Origin: Planctomycetota bacterium
Lineage (GTDB): Bacteria; Planctomycetota; UBA1135
DNA length: 64,000 bases
Assembly: GCA_008501825.1 (NCBI GenBank)
Contig: QQUA01000011.1
Span: forward strand, 62,001 to 126,000
Direction: 5' to 3'
Of the stretch, positions 16,231 to 25,740 are shown one piece after another. The position numbers were made by a program, and so were the translations under genes. Position 1 is the stretch's first letter, and each line of letters starts with the position of its first letter. The notes beneath the pieces were generated by a model, which was not told where the DNA came from, searched no databases, and was given only the letters and a program-made list of their open reading frames with translations.

Positions 16231-17529
16231 ATGCCTCGTCGCAGTCTGCCTGCTTTCCACCCCGCCGGCATCGCCATAGGGGCGGTCCTCACCGGCCTCG
16301 GTCTCATCCTCGCCGATTGGTTCCTGGGCCCGGTTCTGGAACGGAATTTCACCCCCAAGGAAGAGCGCTTGCTGGGCCACGTCCTGGACCAGCTCCACAC
16401 CCATCACGTGGAACCTACCGGCCGGCGGGAACTGATGCACTCCGCCCTCCGGGGCATGATCGAAGGTTTGGACGATCCCTATTCAACCTTCATCGGACCG
16501 GAAGCCCTGCAGGCCTTGGAGGAAGAAACCACCGGCAATTTGCAAGGCATCGGCGTGGTGATCGACACCCGGACCGGACACGTCCGCTATCCGGCCATCG
16601 GCGGCCCGGCGGAAAAAGCCGGCCTGCGACCGGGCGATCGAATCCTGTCCATCGAAGGCCAGTCGGTGGAAGGATGGGAAACCAACGCCATGATCGAGCT
16701 GATCAAAGGCCCGGCCGGAACTTCGCTGGTGATGGAGTTGGAACGAGTCGACGGGCAACGCTATCGAGCGGAGGTGGAACGGGCTCCCATTCCCACCGGC
16801 ACGGTGGCGAAAAGCCGCATGTTGGACTCGGAGTTGGGCATTGCCACCACCCACATTCGTTCCTTTGCCCGTTCCACGCCTTCGGAATTGGATACCGCCC
16901 TGGCCAAGCTGGGCGAACTCGGCATGCAAGCCCTGGTATTGGACCTCCGTTTCAATTCCGGAGGTCAGCTTCAAGCCGCCCAAGACGTGGCCGCCCGGTT
17001 CATGAAAGGTGGCGTGGTTTGCACCTTGCAACATCGCTCCGGTTCGGTGGAAATTCGAACCGCCGATCCGGAACTGGGGAATTTGGCCGATCTTCCCCTC
17101 GTGGTTTTAACCAATCAAATGTCCGCCTCAGGCAGCGAAGTAGTGGCCGGCGCCCTCCGCGATCACGGCGCCGCCGTTCTAGTCGGCGAACGAAGTTACG
17201 GCAAAGGCGTATTCCAACGGGTTCACCGCCACGAGCAAAGCGGCTTTGCTTATAAATTCACCGCGGGTTATTACGTCACGCCGGCAGGAAGAGTTTTGGA
17301 ACAATGGATCGGGCACCGCCAAACCGGCGGTTTGGAACCGGATCTTTGGATTTCGTCGCAAGGCGAGCAATGGCGCGATTTGGCCTTTTGGTTGCAGTAC
17401 GATCCGCCGCCGGAACCTTATTTGGAAGAAGTTCGCAAGTTGTTTCCGAACGCTTTGCTGCCGGAACCAGAAGACCCGGCCATGGACGTCGCCTTGGCCT
17501 TGTTGCAACAAAGTCTGCATCGGTCCTAG
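16231..17529 (+). CDS. S41 family C-terminal processing protease with PDZ domain
   Basis: 432 residues from the ATG at 16231. An ATG at 16186 would add 15 residues and crowd the divergent gene. Residues 10-32 form a membrane anchor. A PDZ domain lies at about 95-175 (PAEKAGLRPGDRILSIEG). The protease domain has the serine motif SASGSE (298-303) and Lys325 in SYGKGVFQ, the Ser-Lys dyad of CtpA-type enzymes. It should cleave exported or envelope proteins. tsaD follows after 30 bases, so the gene may head a tsaD-larB transcription unit. Confidence 0.9.
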   Translation: MPRRSLPAFHPAGIAIGAVLTGLGLILADWFLGPVLERNFTPKEERLLGHVLDQLHTHHVEPTGRRELMHSALRGMIEGLDDPYSTFIGPEALQALEEETTGNLQGIGVVIDTRTGHVRYPAIGGPAEKAGLRPGDRILSIEGQSVEGWETNAMIELIKGPAGTSLVMELERVDGQRYRAEVERAPIPTGTVAKSRMLDSELGIATTHIRSFARSTPSELDTALAKLGELGMQALVLDLRFNSGGQLQAAQDVAARFMKGGVVCTLQHRSGSVEIRTADPELGNLADLPLVVLTNQMSASGSEVVAGALRDHGAAVLVGERSYGKGVFQRVHRHEQSGFAYKFTAGYYVTPAGRVLEQWIGHRQTGGLEPDLWISSQGEQWRDLAFWLQYDPPPEPYLEEVRKLFPNALLPEPEDPAMDVALALLQQSLHRS

Positions 17530-17558
17530 TCCCATAAAACCCGAAAGCCCCGCTGCTC

Positions 17559-18602
17559 ATGACGGCTTGGCTCCTTCCGTCGACGGTCCCGCAAACCATT
17601 CTTGGCATTGAGAGTTCCTGCGATGAAACCGCAGTCGCTCTGGTGGCTCGGGGACGCCAGGTTTTAGCTTCCGAAGTCCGCAGCCAAGTCGCCGAGCATG
17701 CCGCTTGGGGAGGGGTCGTGCCGGAAATCGCCGGTCGCGGGCATTTGCAAGCCATCGTCCCGGCTCTGGAATCCTGCCTGCAAACGGCCGATTGCGGGCC
17801 GGAACAAGTCGACGCCATTGCCGTGACCTGCCGGCCGGGTTTGCTCGGTTCCCTGCTCGTGGGTCTGAATGCGGCCAAAGCTTTGGCCTGGGCGTGGCGC
17901 AAACCCTTGATCGGCGTTCACCACATTGAAGCTCACCTTTATGCAGCTTTGATGGGCATAGAAGAGTGGCAATTCCCGTACATCAGTTTGGTGGTCAGCG
18001 GCGGCCATACCAATTTGTTTCGCAGCGATTCGCCGTTGCAGCACCAAAGACTCGGGTGCACCCGGGACGACGCCGCCGGCGAAGCTTTGGACAAAGCCGC
18101 CGCCACCTTGGGATTGGGTTATCCCGGAGGGCCGGCAATTCAAAAGGCCGGACAAGACGGCGATCCCCAAGCTTTTTCTTTTAAACGCCCGATGCTGTCC
18201 AAAGATTCGCTGGACTTCTCCTTTTCCGGTTTGAAAACCGCTTTGCTCTACACCTTGAAAGGTCCGGGAGGAAAGCGCAGTGACCCCGATCGCATCGGCC
18301 CGGAACGGCAGGCCGATCTATGCGCCAGCTTTGAATCGGCCATCGTCGACACTTTGGCCAAAAAGTGCTTGCGGGCCTGCCGCCAACAGGAAGTTCCCCG
18401 CTTGTTGATCGGCGGCGGCGTGGCGCGAAATCGCAGGTTGCGATCGTGCATGGAACAAATCGCCGCCGAAAATGATTTGCAAGTTCACTTCGCCGCGCCG
18501 GAGCACTGCACCGACAACGCCGACATGATCGCCGGCCTCGGCCACGCCTACGCCGAAGCCGGGCGCTTTGCCGACCTGAATTTGGAAGCGCAACCCCGCT
18601 AA
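17559..18602 (+). CDS. tsaD: tRNA N6-adenosine threonylcarbamoyltransferase TsaD
   Basis: 347 residues, typical length. It transfers the threonylcarbamoyl group to A37 of tRNAs that read ANN codons, working with TsaB and TsaE. The metal motif His122-x3-His126 (VHHIEAH) is present, as are the ASKHA-fold GIESSCDETA start, the VSGGHTNL motif and the C-terminal NADMIAGLG segment. There is a 12-residue N-terminal extension compared with most homologues, so the start could be slightly downstream, though no better codon is evident. Confidence 0.95.
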   Translation: MTAWLLPSTVPQTILGIESSCDETAVALVARGRQVLASEVRSQVAEHAAWGGVVPEIAGRGHLQAIVPALESCLQTADCGPEQVDAIAVTCRPGLLGSLLVGLNAAKALAWAWRKPLIGVHHIEAHLYAALMGIEEWQFPYISLVVSGGHTNLFRSDSPLQHQRLGCTRDDAAGEALDKAAATLGLGYPGGPAIQKAGQDGDPQAFSFKRPMLSKDSLDFSFSGLKTALLYTLKGPGGKRSDPDRIGPERQADLCASFESAIVDTLAKKCLRACRQQEVPRLLIGGGVARNRRLRSCMEQIAAENDLQVHFAAPEHCTDNADMIAGLGHAYAEAGRFADLNLEAQPR

Positions 18603-18604
18603 GC

Positions 18605-19375
18605 ATGGATCGAGAACATCTGCGCAAGCTGCTACAAGCCTTTCAGCAGGGGGAGCTGGAGTTCGACCAACTGGAAGCCAAATTGCTGCAATGGCCGCTG
18701 CAGAATCAGGGGGACGTGCAGTTGGACACCCAGCGGCAAATGCGTTGCGGCTTTCCGGAAACGGTGTTCGCCGCCGGCAAAAGCCCACAACAGGTGGTCC
18801 GAGCGGTCGCCGGCCTGCGCCAAAACCATGATCGACTACTGGTCACCCGGGCCGACCAGGAACACGCCGAAGCGGTTCAAGCGCAGTTCCCGGAAGTCGA
18901 ATGGCACCCCGAAGCCGGCTGCTTGCTTTGGCGGCAGCAACCGGCACCGAAAGACGGACCGGCGATTGCGGTTCTGGCCGCCGGCACCAGCGATTTTTCG
19001 GTGGCGGAGGAGGTGCGCTTGTGTCTCGAAATCCAAGATTTGCAAGTCCGCTTCCACATCGACGTCGGGGTCGCCGGCATCCATCGGTTGATTCGCATCC
19101 TGCCCGACGTCCGATCCTGCTCGGTTTTCGTGGTGGTGGCCGGTATGGAGGGAGCCCTCCCTTCGGTGGTGGCCGGCCTGGTGGAAGCCCCGGTGATCGC
19201 GGTCCCGACTTCGGTGGGCTACGGAGCTTCTTTCGGCGGCGTGACCGCCCTCTTGGCGATGTTGAACTCCTGCGCCCCTGGCATCGGGGTGGTCAATATC
19301 GACAACGGCTTCGGAGCGGCCATGCTGGCGGCCAAAATCGCCCGGCAAGGCCCGAACCGGCCCTCACCAAGTTAA
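18605..19375 (+). CDS. larB: Nickel-pincer cofactor biosynthesis protein LarB
   Basis: 256 residues, matching LarB. LarB carboxylates and hydrolyses nicotinic acid adenine dinucleotide in the first step of the nickel-pincer cofactor used by LarA-type racemases. The C-terminal PurE-like domain is clear: VLAAGTSDFSVAEEVRL, the VVVAGMEGALPSVVAGL segment and PTSVGYGASFGGVTALL. The N-terminal part has the family's DREHLRKLLQAF start. It begins three bases after the tsaD stop. larC, larE and larA are not in this window. Confidence 0.92.
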   Translation: MDREHLRKLLQAFQQGELEFDQLEAKLLQWPLQNQGDVQLDTQRQMRCGFPETVFAAGKSPQQVVRAVAGLRQNHDRLLVTRADQEHAEAVQAQFPEVEWHPEAGCLLWRQQPAPKDGPAIAVLAAGTSDFSVAEEVRLCLEIQDLQVRFHIDVGVAGIHRLIRILPDVRSCSVFVVVAGMEGALPSVVAGLVEAPVIAVPTSVGYGASFGGVTALLAMLNSCAPGIGVVNIDNGFGAAMLAAKIARQGPNRPSPS

Positions 19376-19487
19376 GTCGCCTCTGTCGCATGCCACAAAG
19401 GAAGCGGCTCAGCCTGCAACGTCCGCCGTTTCCTGGGTAAAAGGGAGGGAGCGCTTGATTTCAAGCCCCTACCCAGGAGCCCGCGAC

Positions 19488-20693
19488 ATGTTCGATCTCC
19501 TCCTTGCCCTGCCTCTCCCGGCTTTGCTGCTCCATTCCGGCTTGGCTGGGGCTCCGCCAGTCGAATCGGCCCCCTTGCCCCTGCAGCAGGAACCAAGCCC
19601 GGTGGCCGCCGCTACCGACACACCGCCGCTGCCCGTGGCGATTCTGAAATCGGGCAAGCGGGTCCCCTGCCTACCGGGGACCGAGGCTGGAAGCGCGACC
19701 GTGGAAACCCCTTACGGCATTCTTCATACCGCCCTCGACCCGGTGGCCGAGGTGGTCGACGGTTCCGGGGAAGCGGCCATGTTGCGGCGGGTTCGCAAAC
19801 ACGATCCTGAGCGTTGGGCCCAGCGAGTGTCGGAACGAGGTTTATTGGCCGAATTGGTCGGCGCCACCGACGCAGCGATCAAGGCGGAGCCCAAAGGAAA
19901 TCACCACCTCTCCCTAGCTCTCCTGGAATCCTGGGGCCAGGAATTCGACTCCATTCCCCGGAAAGTGAAGGCGGACAAACGGGTGGAATTTCTGTGGCAT
20001 CAACTCACCCGCTGCGGGGCTTCCCGGGGAGCCCTCTACACCGGCGAGTTGTTGCGGGAAATCCCGGGGCCGACCGCTTCCTTCAAACAACGGGTGAGCC
20101 TGGTGCAGTTGCGCCGCGGTTTACGCAGCCAAAACCCGGTGGTGTCCCGGGCGGCGGCGGTTTTGGCTCAACATCAGGGTGAAAACGACATGTTGTTCCC
20201 CCTGGTGGATGCCAGCCTGGCCGATCCTTGGTCCGACGTCCGCCTGGCCAGCGCTCATAGCCTTTTCGAACTGGATGAGCGGCAGGCTTTGGGCCGCTGG
20301 ACCCTGGCGCTGTGGCGGGATCATGAAGAAAGCCGTCGCATTCAGGCGGCGGAACACATCGGCGAATTCGGCAAGGGTCAAGCCGCCATTGACGCCCTGA
20401 TCTACCCGCTGGCGGCCAGCGGATACCAAGCTCCGGGCAGCTATACCTTCTTTGGACGCCAGATCACCATCGTCGGAGATTTCGACGTCGAGGTGGCGCA
20501 AGCGGCGGCCATCGCCGATCCGATCGTCAACGTGATCCAAGAAGGGGTGGCCCTTCAAGTCCGGGTGCTGGGCACCCACATGGTCCGAACCTTGGTGAAT
20601 TCCCTGCAAAGGGTCACCGGCGCCAACCCCGGGCCCCGGGCGGAGGATTGGCTGCGCTGGTACAGGGAACAACAGGCCAAGACTACGCCCTAA
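19488..20693 (+). CDS. Exported HEAT-repeat-like protein
   Basis: 401 residues from the ATG at 19488, chosen because AGGAG lies eight bases upstream and a signal peptide follows at once (MFDLLLALPLPALLLHSGLAG). Residues 40-110 include a small beta domain (VPCLPGTEAGSATVETPYG). From about 210 onward come degenerate HEAT-type helical pairs (AAVLAQHQGENDMLFPLVDASL, WSDVRLASAHSLFEL). The C-terminus, with RAEDWLRWYREQ, resembles that of the protein at 25741-26571 (SRAWVDWWNEN), so the two are related. Probably a periplasmic scaffold; function unknown. Confidence 0.75.
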   Translation: MFDLLLALPLPALLLHSGLAGAPPVESAPLPLQQEPSPVAAATDTPPLPVAILKSGKRVPCLPGTEAGSATVETPYGILHTALDPVAEVVDGSGEAAMLRRVRKHDPERWAQRVSERGLLAELVGATDAAIKAEPKGNHHLSLALLESWGQEFDSIPRKVKADKRVEFLWHQLTRCGASRGALYTGELLREIPGPTASFKQRVSLVQLRRGLRSQNPVVSRAAAVLAQHQGENDMLFPLVDASLADPWSDVRLASAHSLFELDERQALGRWTLALWRDHEESRRIQAAEHIGEFGKGQAAIDALIYPLAASGYQAPGSYTFFGRQITIVGDFDVEVAQAAAIADPIVNVIQEGVALQVRVLGTHMVRTLVNSLQRVTGANPGPRAEDWLRWYREQQAKTTP

Positions 20694-20713
20694 TCGGCCC
20701 TTAGCTCGTGCCC

Positions 20714-20757
20714 TGCCGGGTCTGCGCCTTGCGACCCGGCACGGATCAGTTTTCAGC
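20714..20757 (+). terminator. Probable terminator after the HEAT gene
   Basis: TGCCGGGT (20714-20721) pairs with ACCCGGCA (20734-20741), followed by a short TTTT at about 20750. It lies between the HEAT gene and carA. Confidence 0.45.
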
Positions 20758-20790
20758 AGGCTCGGCGCAGGCTAAAGTTCGGGCGCAACC

Positions 20791-21933
20791 ATGAGGGAAT
20801 CCCCCCCCAGCGCCAAATTGGTTCTTGAAGACGGCACGATCTACCTAGGGCGTTCAGTGGGCGCTCCCGGGGAGCGTTGTTTCGAGTTGGTCTTCCAGAC
20901 CGCCATGTCCGGCTATCAAGAGATCCTCACCGATCCGAGTTATTGCGGCCAGGGGGTCGTCATGACTTACCCTCAAATCGGTAACTATGGGGTCCATCCC
21001 GATGACGAAGAATCGCACCGCTGTTGGCCGGAAGCTTTTTTCATGCGCCAACTCTCGCCGGTAGCTTCGAGTTGGAGGGCGCGGCAAAGTTTGGGGGCCT
21101 ATTTAAAGGAAAGGGAAGTCCTCGCCATGGACGGCTTGGATACTCGCCATCTGACTTTGAAGTTGCGCCGGCAAGGAGCCTTGCGCGCCATCTTCAGCAC
21201 CGAGGACATGGATGAAGGGCGCTTGCAGGCAAAGCTGCAACAGCATCCTTCCTTAAGCGGGCAAGATCTTGCCCAAAAGGTAAGCTGCCGACAGGGCTAC
21301 GCCTGGTCCCAAGGATTGGATCCCGAATTTCCGGTGCAGGACTTACCGGTTCACAATGGGCCACCGTTGGATTTGGTTTGCCTGGATTTTGGAATTAAGC
21401 GCAATATTCTTCGATGCCTGGTTCAAACCGGATTCCGACCCTGGGTCGTTCCGGCCGACACGCCGGCCGAAGCCATCCTAGAAAGGAAACCGGACGGAGT
21501 GTTCCTTTCCAATGGTCCGGGAGATCCGGCCGCCGTGGAATACGCCCATAACAGCGTCAGGAACCTGTGCGAAGCCGGTTTACCGGTCCTTGGCATTTGT
21601 TTCGGCCATCAAATTCTGGCCCACGCCTTCGGCGGCGCCACCGAGAAAATGAAGTTTGGCCACCATGGAGCCAACCATCCGGTCATAGAACTGGAAACCG
21701 GTCGCATCGACATCACTTCGCAAAACCACTCTTTCGCCGTCCAAGCCGAATCCCTGAAGGGTACCGGTCTCAGCGTGACTCACCTGAACGGCAATGACGG
21801 TTCGGTTGAAGGATTAAGGCATCAAGAACTGCCGGTGCAATCGGTGCAATATCATCCGGAAGCGGCCCCGGGCCCCCACGACGCCGCCCATCTCTTTGCC
21901 CGTTTTCGGCAGAGAATTCGCCCGCAAAGCTAG
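20791..21933 (+). CDS. carA: Carbamoyl-phosphate synthase small (glutaminase) subunit
   Basis: 380 residues, standard. It hydrolyses glutamine and supplies ammonia to the large subunit CarB for arginine and pyrimidine synthesis. The N-terminal CPSase_sm domain (MSGYQEILTDPSY) is followed by a class I glutamine amidotransferase domain with Cys270 (GICFGHQ), His355 and Glu357 (YHPEA). carB is not adjacent; the next gene is a protein kinase. The gene appears to be transcribed alone. Confidence 0.95.
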   Translation: MRESPPSAKLVLEDGTIYLGRSVGAPGERCFELVFQTAMSGYQEILTDPSYCGQGVVMTYPQIGNYGVHPDDEESHRCWPEAFFMRQLSPVASSWRARQSLGAYLKEREVLAMDGLDTRHLTLKLRRQGALRAIFSTEDMDEGRLQAKLQQHPSLSGQDLAQKVSCRQGYAWSQGLDPEFPVQDLPVHNGPPLDLVCLDFGIKRNILRCLVQTGFRPWVVPADTPAEAILERKPDGVFLSNGPGDPAAVEYAHNSVRNLCEAGLPVLGICFGHQILAHAFGGATEKMKFGHHGANHPVIELETGRIDITSQNHSFAVQAESLKGTGLSVTHLNGNDGSVEGLRHQELPVQSVQYHPEAAPGPHDAAHLFARFRQRIRPQS

Positions 21934-22034
21934 TCGGTTTTCCCGACTCGCTTTTTCGGCTTTCGAAACCGGCGGAAAGATCCTTAGAATGCCACGGACC
22001 AACCCATTCCTTAGGTTCCTTCCCCCATCCCAGT

Positions 22035-23645
22035 TTGCGCCCCCAAGCCAGCCGGACGCCCGAGCCAACCATCCCTGAAATCCTGCCCGGTGGCTATCGA
22101 ATTCTCCGCCGATTGGGTCATGGCGGCATGGGTGAGGTTTATCTAGCTCAGGATGCGAACTTGGATCGGCGGGTGGCGATCAAAATCCTGCGCCGGAATC
22201 CGGAAGGCAGCGAAGATGAAGCTGTAGAAGGTTTTTTAAGAGAAGCGCGGCTTATGGCGCGCATTCAACATCCGAACATTGCCTCGGTATACGACTTCGG
22301 GTTTTGGGAAAACCACCCCTATTTGGTTCAGGAATACGTGCAAGGCGGCAGCCTGCGCCTGCAATTGGAGGAATCCAAAGCATGGCCGCTTTCAAAGGCC
22401 ATGGCCTTGTTGAGCGATGTCGGCCGCGGTTTGGCGGCTTTGCATCACGAAAACATCCTCCATCGCGATTTAAAACCGGAAAACATCCTGTTGGATCCAG
22501 ATGGGCGGGCCAAAATTTGCGACTTTGGTTTAGCCACCCCCTTTCAACGGGAAGGCCGCCAACCGACCACCGAAGTGGTCCTGGGCAGCGCCGATTATTT
22601 GGCTCCCGAACAACGCTACCGCCTTCCGGTGGACGCCCGCAGCGATCAATTCACCTTGGCGGTATTGGCTTATGAGTTGTTCACCGGTTTGCTCCCGGTC
22701 GGACGCTATACCCCGGTTTCCCAGCGCAATCCTCAACTGCCTCCGGAAACGGACGCAGCCTTGGATCGGGCGCTTCAGGAAGATCCGGAAGATCGTTTCC
22801 CCAGCGTGGAAGCTTTTCTGGCCGCTTTGCAAGAAGCCGTTCACCGCGGCAACTCCAGATCTGGTTTTTCCTTTCGCTGGTTGTTGGTCCTCGCCCTTCC
22901 TTTAACGGCGTTCGGTCTTTGGTATTGGAAAAGTCCGACGGTGGCCGCCGCCGATGAATTTGAACGAGGATTGCAACACGCTGCCGACGGAGATTTGGAT
23001 GCTTCGGTGGCCGACTATCAATCCTTCTTGGAAAAGAATCCGGACCATTATTTGGCTCACTACAATTTGGGTTGTGCCCTGGACGGTATGGGGCGATATG
23101 AGGAAGCCCTCATTTCATACAACTCATCCATTCGTCTCAATCGCAGTTTCGCCAGAGCTTTCAACAACCGCGCCCGCATCTTGCGAATTCAGGGTCGCTA
23201 TTCCGATGCCCTGGAGGACGCCAAGCAAGCTTTAGAACTTGAACCCGCCCCGGAAATCCACTTGAACATGTATTTGATCCACCGGGCGATGGCCGCTCCC
23301 CAAGCCGGCTTGGAAAACCTCAAGCAAGCAGTTCAATTGAACTCGGATGCCACCGAAGAAAAAGCCGAATTGGCTTGGCTGCTGGCCACCCTTTCGGAGG
23401 ATTCCTTAAGGGACGGAGAACTTTCTCTCCAATACGTCCAGGAACTCCGGAGCACCGGCAAGCTGCCGGGCTGGCGATTGGATGGACTGGAAGCCGCCGC
23501 CTTGGCTGAACTGGGCAAATTCGAACAAGCGGTCGAAAAGATTGACCGCGCCGTACTCGATTTTCCGCTTGGATATCCAAGCGACTTACAAGCCCAACGG
23601 CAAGCATACCGGCAGAACCGCCCTTATCGTTTGGAGATGCCCTGA
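22035..23645 (+). CDS. Membrane Ser/Thr protein kinase with periplasmic TPR domain
   Basis: 536 residues. The kinase domain (about 21-270) has the glycine loop LGHGGMGEV (28-35), Lys50 in VAIKIL, catalytic LHRDLKPEN with Asp145, DFG at 163-165 and APE at 190-192, so it should be active. One transmembrane helix lies at 281-298, followed by TPR repeats at about 305-430 (HYNLGCALDGMGRYEEALISY) and more helices. No ATG precedes the kinase in frame, so a TTG at 22035 is the likely start. The stop overlaps the next start (TGATG), coupling it to a hybrid histidine kinase. Confidence 0.9.
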   Translation: MRPQASRTPEPTIPEILPGGYRILRRLGHGGMGEVYLAQDANLDRRVAIKILRRNPEGSEDEAVEGFLREARLMARIQHPNIASVYDFGFWENHPYLVQEYVQGGSLRLQLEESKAWPLSKAMALLSDVGRGLAALHHENILHRDLKPENILLDPDGRAKICDFGLATPFQREGRQPTTEVVLGSADYLAPEQRYRLPVDARSDQFTLAVLAYELFTGLLPVGRYTPVSQRNPQLPPETDAALDRALQEDPEDRFPSVEAFLAALQEAVHRGNSRSGFSFRWLLVLALPLTAFGLWYWKSPTVAAADEFERGLQHAADGDLDASVADYQSFLEKNPDHYLAHYNLGCALDGMGRYEEALISYNSSIRLNRSFARAFNNRARILRIQGRYSDALEDAKQALELEPAPEIHLNMYLIHRAMAAPQAGLENLKQAVQLNSDATEEKAELAWLLATLSEDSLRDGELSLQYVQELRSTGKLPGWRLDGLEAAALAELGKFEQAVEKIDRAVLDFPLGYPSDLQAQRQAYRQNRPYRLEMP

Positions 23646-25708
23646 TGGATGCATTTCAAAAACAAGATTTAGCCGATTCCTTGTTCCGAGAATCCAACGA
23701 TGCCCTGTTGATCTTGGATCCTGAGAGCAGTTGCATCGTATCGGCCAATCCAACTTTTTTGCGATTGACCGGGTTTCGCAGAAGAGAGTTACGCGACCGT
23801 CCCCTAAGTGAAGTCTTGGAATCGGAAGCGGCTGCATCTTTGACCTCTTTGTTGAACGCCTGCCGGGCCACCTGCATATTTCACAGTCAGGAAGGTTATC
23901 TGCTGGAATGCGCCAACGGCGGTCGCCTACCGGTCAACATTTCCGCCAGCCGCATCCCCACCTTGCCCCACCCCCTCGGTTTGGTGGTCATTCGGGATAT
24001 TCGCGAGCGAGTGGAAGCGGAGCGTTCGTTAAAGAGTTTCGCCGACAGCCAACAAGCCATCGTCAGCCTGGGAGCCCGCGCTCTGGCCAGCCTGGAGTTA
24101 CCGAGCTTGGTGCATGAAAGTGTCGCCCTTTTGCAGGACCACCTGCAAGCGGACATGGTCGCCATCCTGGAATGCCTCCCCGGAAAGGCCAAGCTGCGCT
24201 GGCTGGGCGGGCACGGTTGGCCGAATGAACTTACCGCCGAAGAATTGGGTTCCAACCTCGCTTCGGAAACCACCGCCCGGGCCTTAAGCGATCATCGGAT
24301 TCAACGGGTAAACGATTGGCAGCAACATCAGCCGCCCGCCCCCTATTTGCTTCAAGAATTGGAAATCCGTTCGACCTTGAGCACCGCCTTGGAATGGCAG
24401 GGCGAAGCCCTGGGAGTGGTGGAAGTCCACCATCGCAAGAGCATCGCCTTCGACGAATATCAGGGACGGTTGTTGCAACAAGTGGCCCAGGTGTTGGCTT
24501 CCGCCATGGAACGCCGGCGCAGCGCCGCCCGGGCTCGAAGATTGGAGCGGCGTTTACAACACACCCAAAAACTAGAAAGCCTGACCGAATTGGCCGGTGG
24601 CATCGCTCACGATTTCAATAATTTGTTGACCGGAATTCTGGGCCATTTGGAATTGGCGCAAAACCAGGTTCCGGCCGCTTCCCGGTCGTTTTTGGATCAA
24701 GCCGCCGAAGCCGGAAGCCGAGCGGCTCGGTTGACCCGACAACTGCAACTGCTTTCCGGGTGCGTGCCGCCCAGCCAACAGGAAATTCAACTGGCCAATT
24801 TGGTCCGGCGCAGTTGTGAGGGGGTGGCTTCGGCTCTGGGCCATCGCATTCGATTGCTGGATAGCCCCAGCGGCCCGCCTCCGGTCATCAGCGGGGACCC
24901 GGTGCAGTTGCACCTGGCCCTCGATCAGGTACTGCGCAACGCCAGCGAGGCCAGCCCGGACAAATCCGATGCGGTTTTGGTCAAAGTCGGAAGTGACGGC
25001 CACGCCCCGCAAGAGAGCTCGGAACTTTTCGCCCACGGGGAACTCCCGTCCGGTCCTACGGCCTGGGTGGAAATCGAAGATCGAGGAGAGGGCATGGCTC
25101 CGGAGGTCCTGGAGCGCGCCTTCGATCCCTACTTCAGTACCAAAAACCAAAACCAGGGCTTGGGACTTTCTCAAGTCCTCGGCATCCTCCGCGCACACCA
25201 GGGGGCGGTCCAGATCAAGAGCCGTCCCGGCCGCGGCACTCGGGTCCGACTTTGGCTGCCTTTGGAAGTCCAGCCCAGCCGGCAGGCGCCGCCGCAACCG
25301 ATCAGCCGGCCCTTCCGTGGGGAAGGCCGGGTTCTGGTGGTCGATGACGAAGACCTGGTCCGCCGGGTCGCCCGCCTGGCTTTGGAGCGGATGGGCTTTC
25401 AAGTCATCGAAGCCGCCGACGGCGGAGAAGGGCTGGCCAAGGCCACCACTCACGCCGACGAATTGCGCCTGGTTCTGTTGGACCTCACCATGCCGGTCCT
25501 GTCCGGCCTGGAAGTGCTGGATCGGCTGCGGCAACGGGGTGTAAGGCTACCGATATTGCTGACCAGCGGTTACAGCGATGAGAACGGGCTCCCGCAAGCC
25601 CATCCCAAGACTTTTCAAGGCTTTTTGGCCAAGCCTTTCGGCCCCCAGCAATTGCAACAGGCCATTCGCCTGGCCCTTGACGGGCAGGAATCCATGGAAG
25701 AAGGTTAA
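23645..25708 (+). CDS. Hybrid sensor histidine kinase (PAS-GAF-HisKA-HATPase-receiver)
   Basis: 687 residues with no transmembrane helix, so probably cytoplasmic. Domains in order: PAS (about 10-125), GAF (about 145-290), HisKA with phosphoacceptor His322 (GGIAHDFNNLL), HATPase_c (about 385-540; EDRGEGMAPEVLERAFDPY and the GLGL box), and a C-terminal receiver (562-685) with phosphoacceptor Asp613 (LLDLTMP) and a late LAKPF lysine. The His-box type AHDFNN is common in hybrid kinases without an output domain. One base overlaps the upstream Ser/Thr kinase gene, suggesting a joint signalling pathway. No DNA-binding regulator is adjacent. Confidence 0.92.
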   Translation: MDAFQKQDLADSLFRESNDALLILDPESSCIVSANPTFLRLTGFRRRELRDRPLSEVLESEAAASLTSLLNACRATCIFHSQEGYLLECANGGRLPVNISASRIPTLPHPLGLVVIRDIRERVEAERSLKSFADSQQAIVSLGARALASLELPSLVHESVALLQDHLQADMVAILECLPGKAKLRWLGGHGWPNELTAEELGSNLASETTARALSDHRIQRVNDWQQHQPPAPYLLQELEIRSTLSTALEWQGEALGVVEVHHRKSIAFDEYQGRLLQQVAQVLASAMERRRSAARARRLERRLQHTQKLESLTELAGGIAHDFNNLLTGILGHLELAQNQVPAASRSFLDQAAEAGSRAARLTRQLQLLSGCVPPSQQEIQLANLVRRSCEGVASALGHRIRLLDSPSGPPPVISGDPVQLHLALDQVLRNASEASPDKSDAVLVKVGSDGHAPQESSELFAHGELPSGPTAWVEIEDRGEGMAPEVLERAFDPYFSTKNQNQGLGLSQVLGILRAHQGAVQIKSRPGRGTRVRLWLPLEVQPSRQAPPQPISRPFRGEGRVLVVDDEDLVRRVARLALERMGFQVIEAADGGEGLAKATTHADELRLVLLDLTMPVLSGLEVLDRLRQRGVRLPILLTSGYSDENGLPQAHPKTFQGFLAKPFGPQQLQQAIRLALDGQESMEEG

Positions 25709-25740
25709 GGAAGACCATTTCCTTCCAGCCCGGCTTCGCC

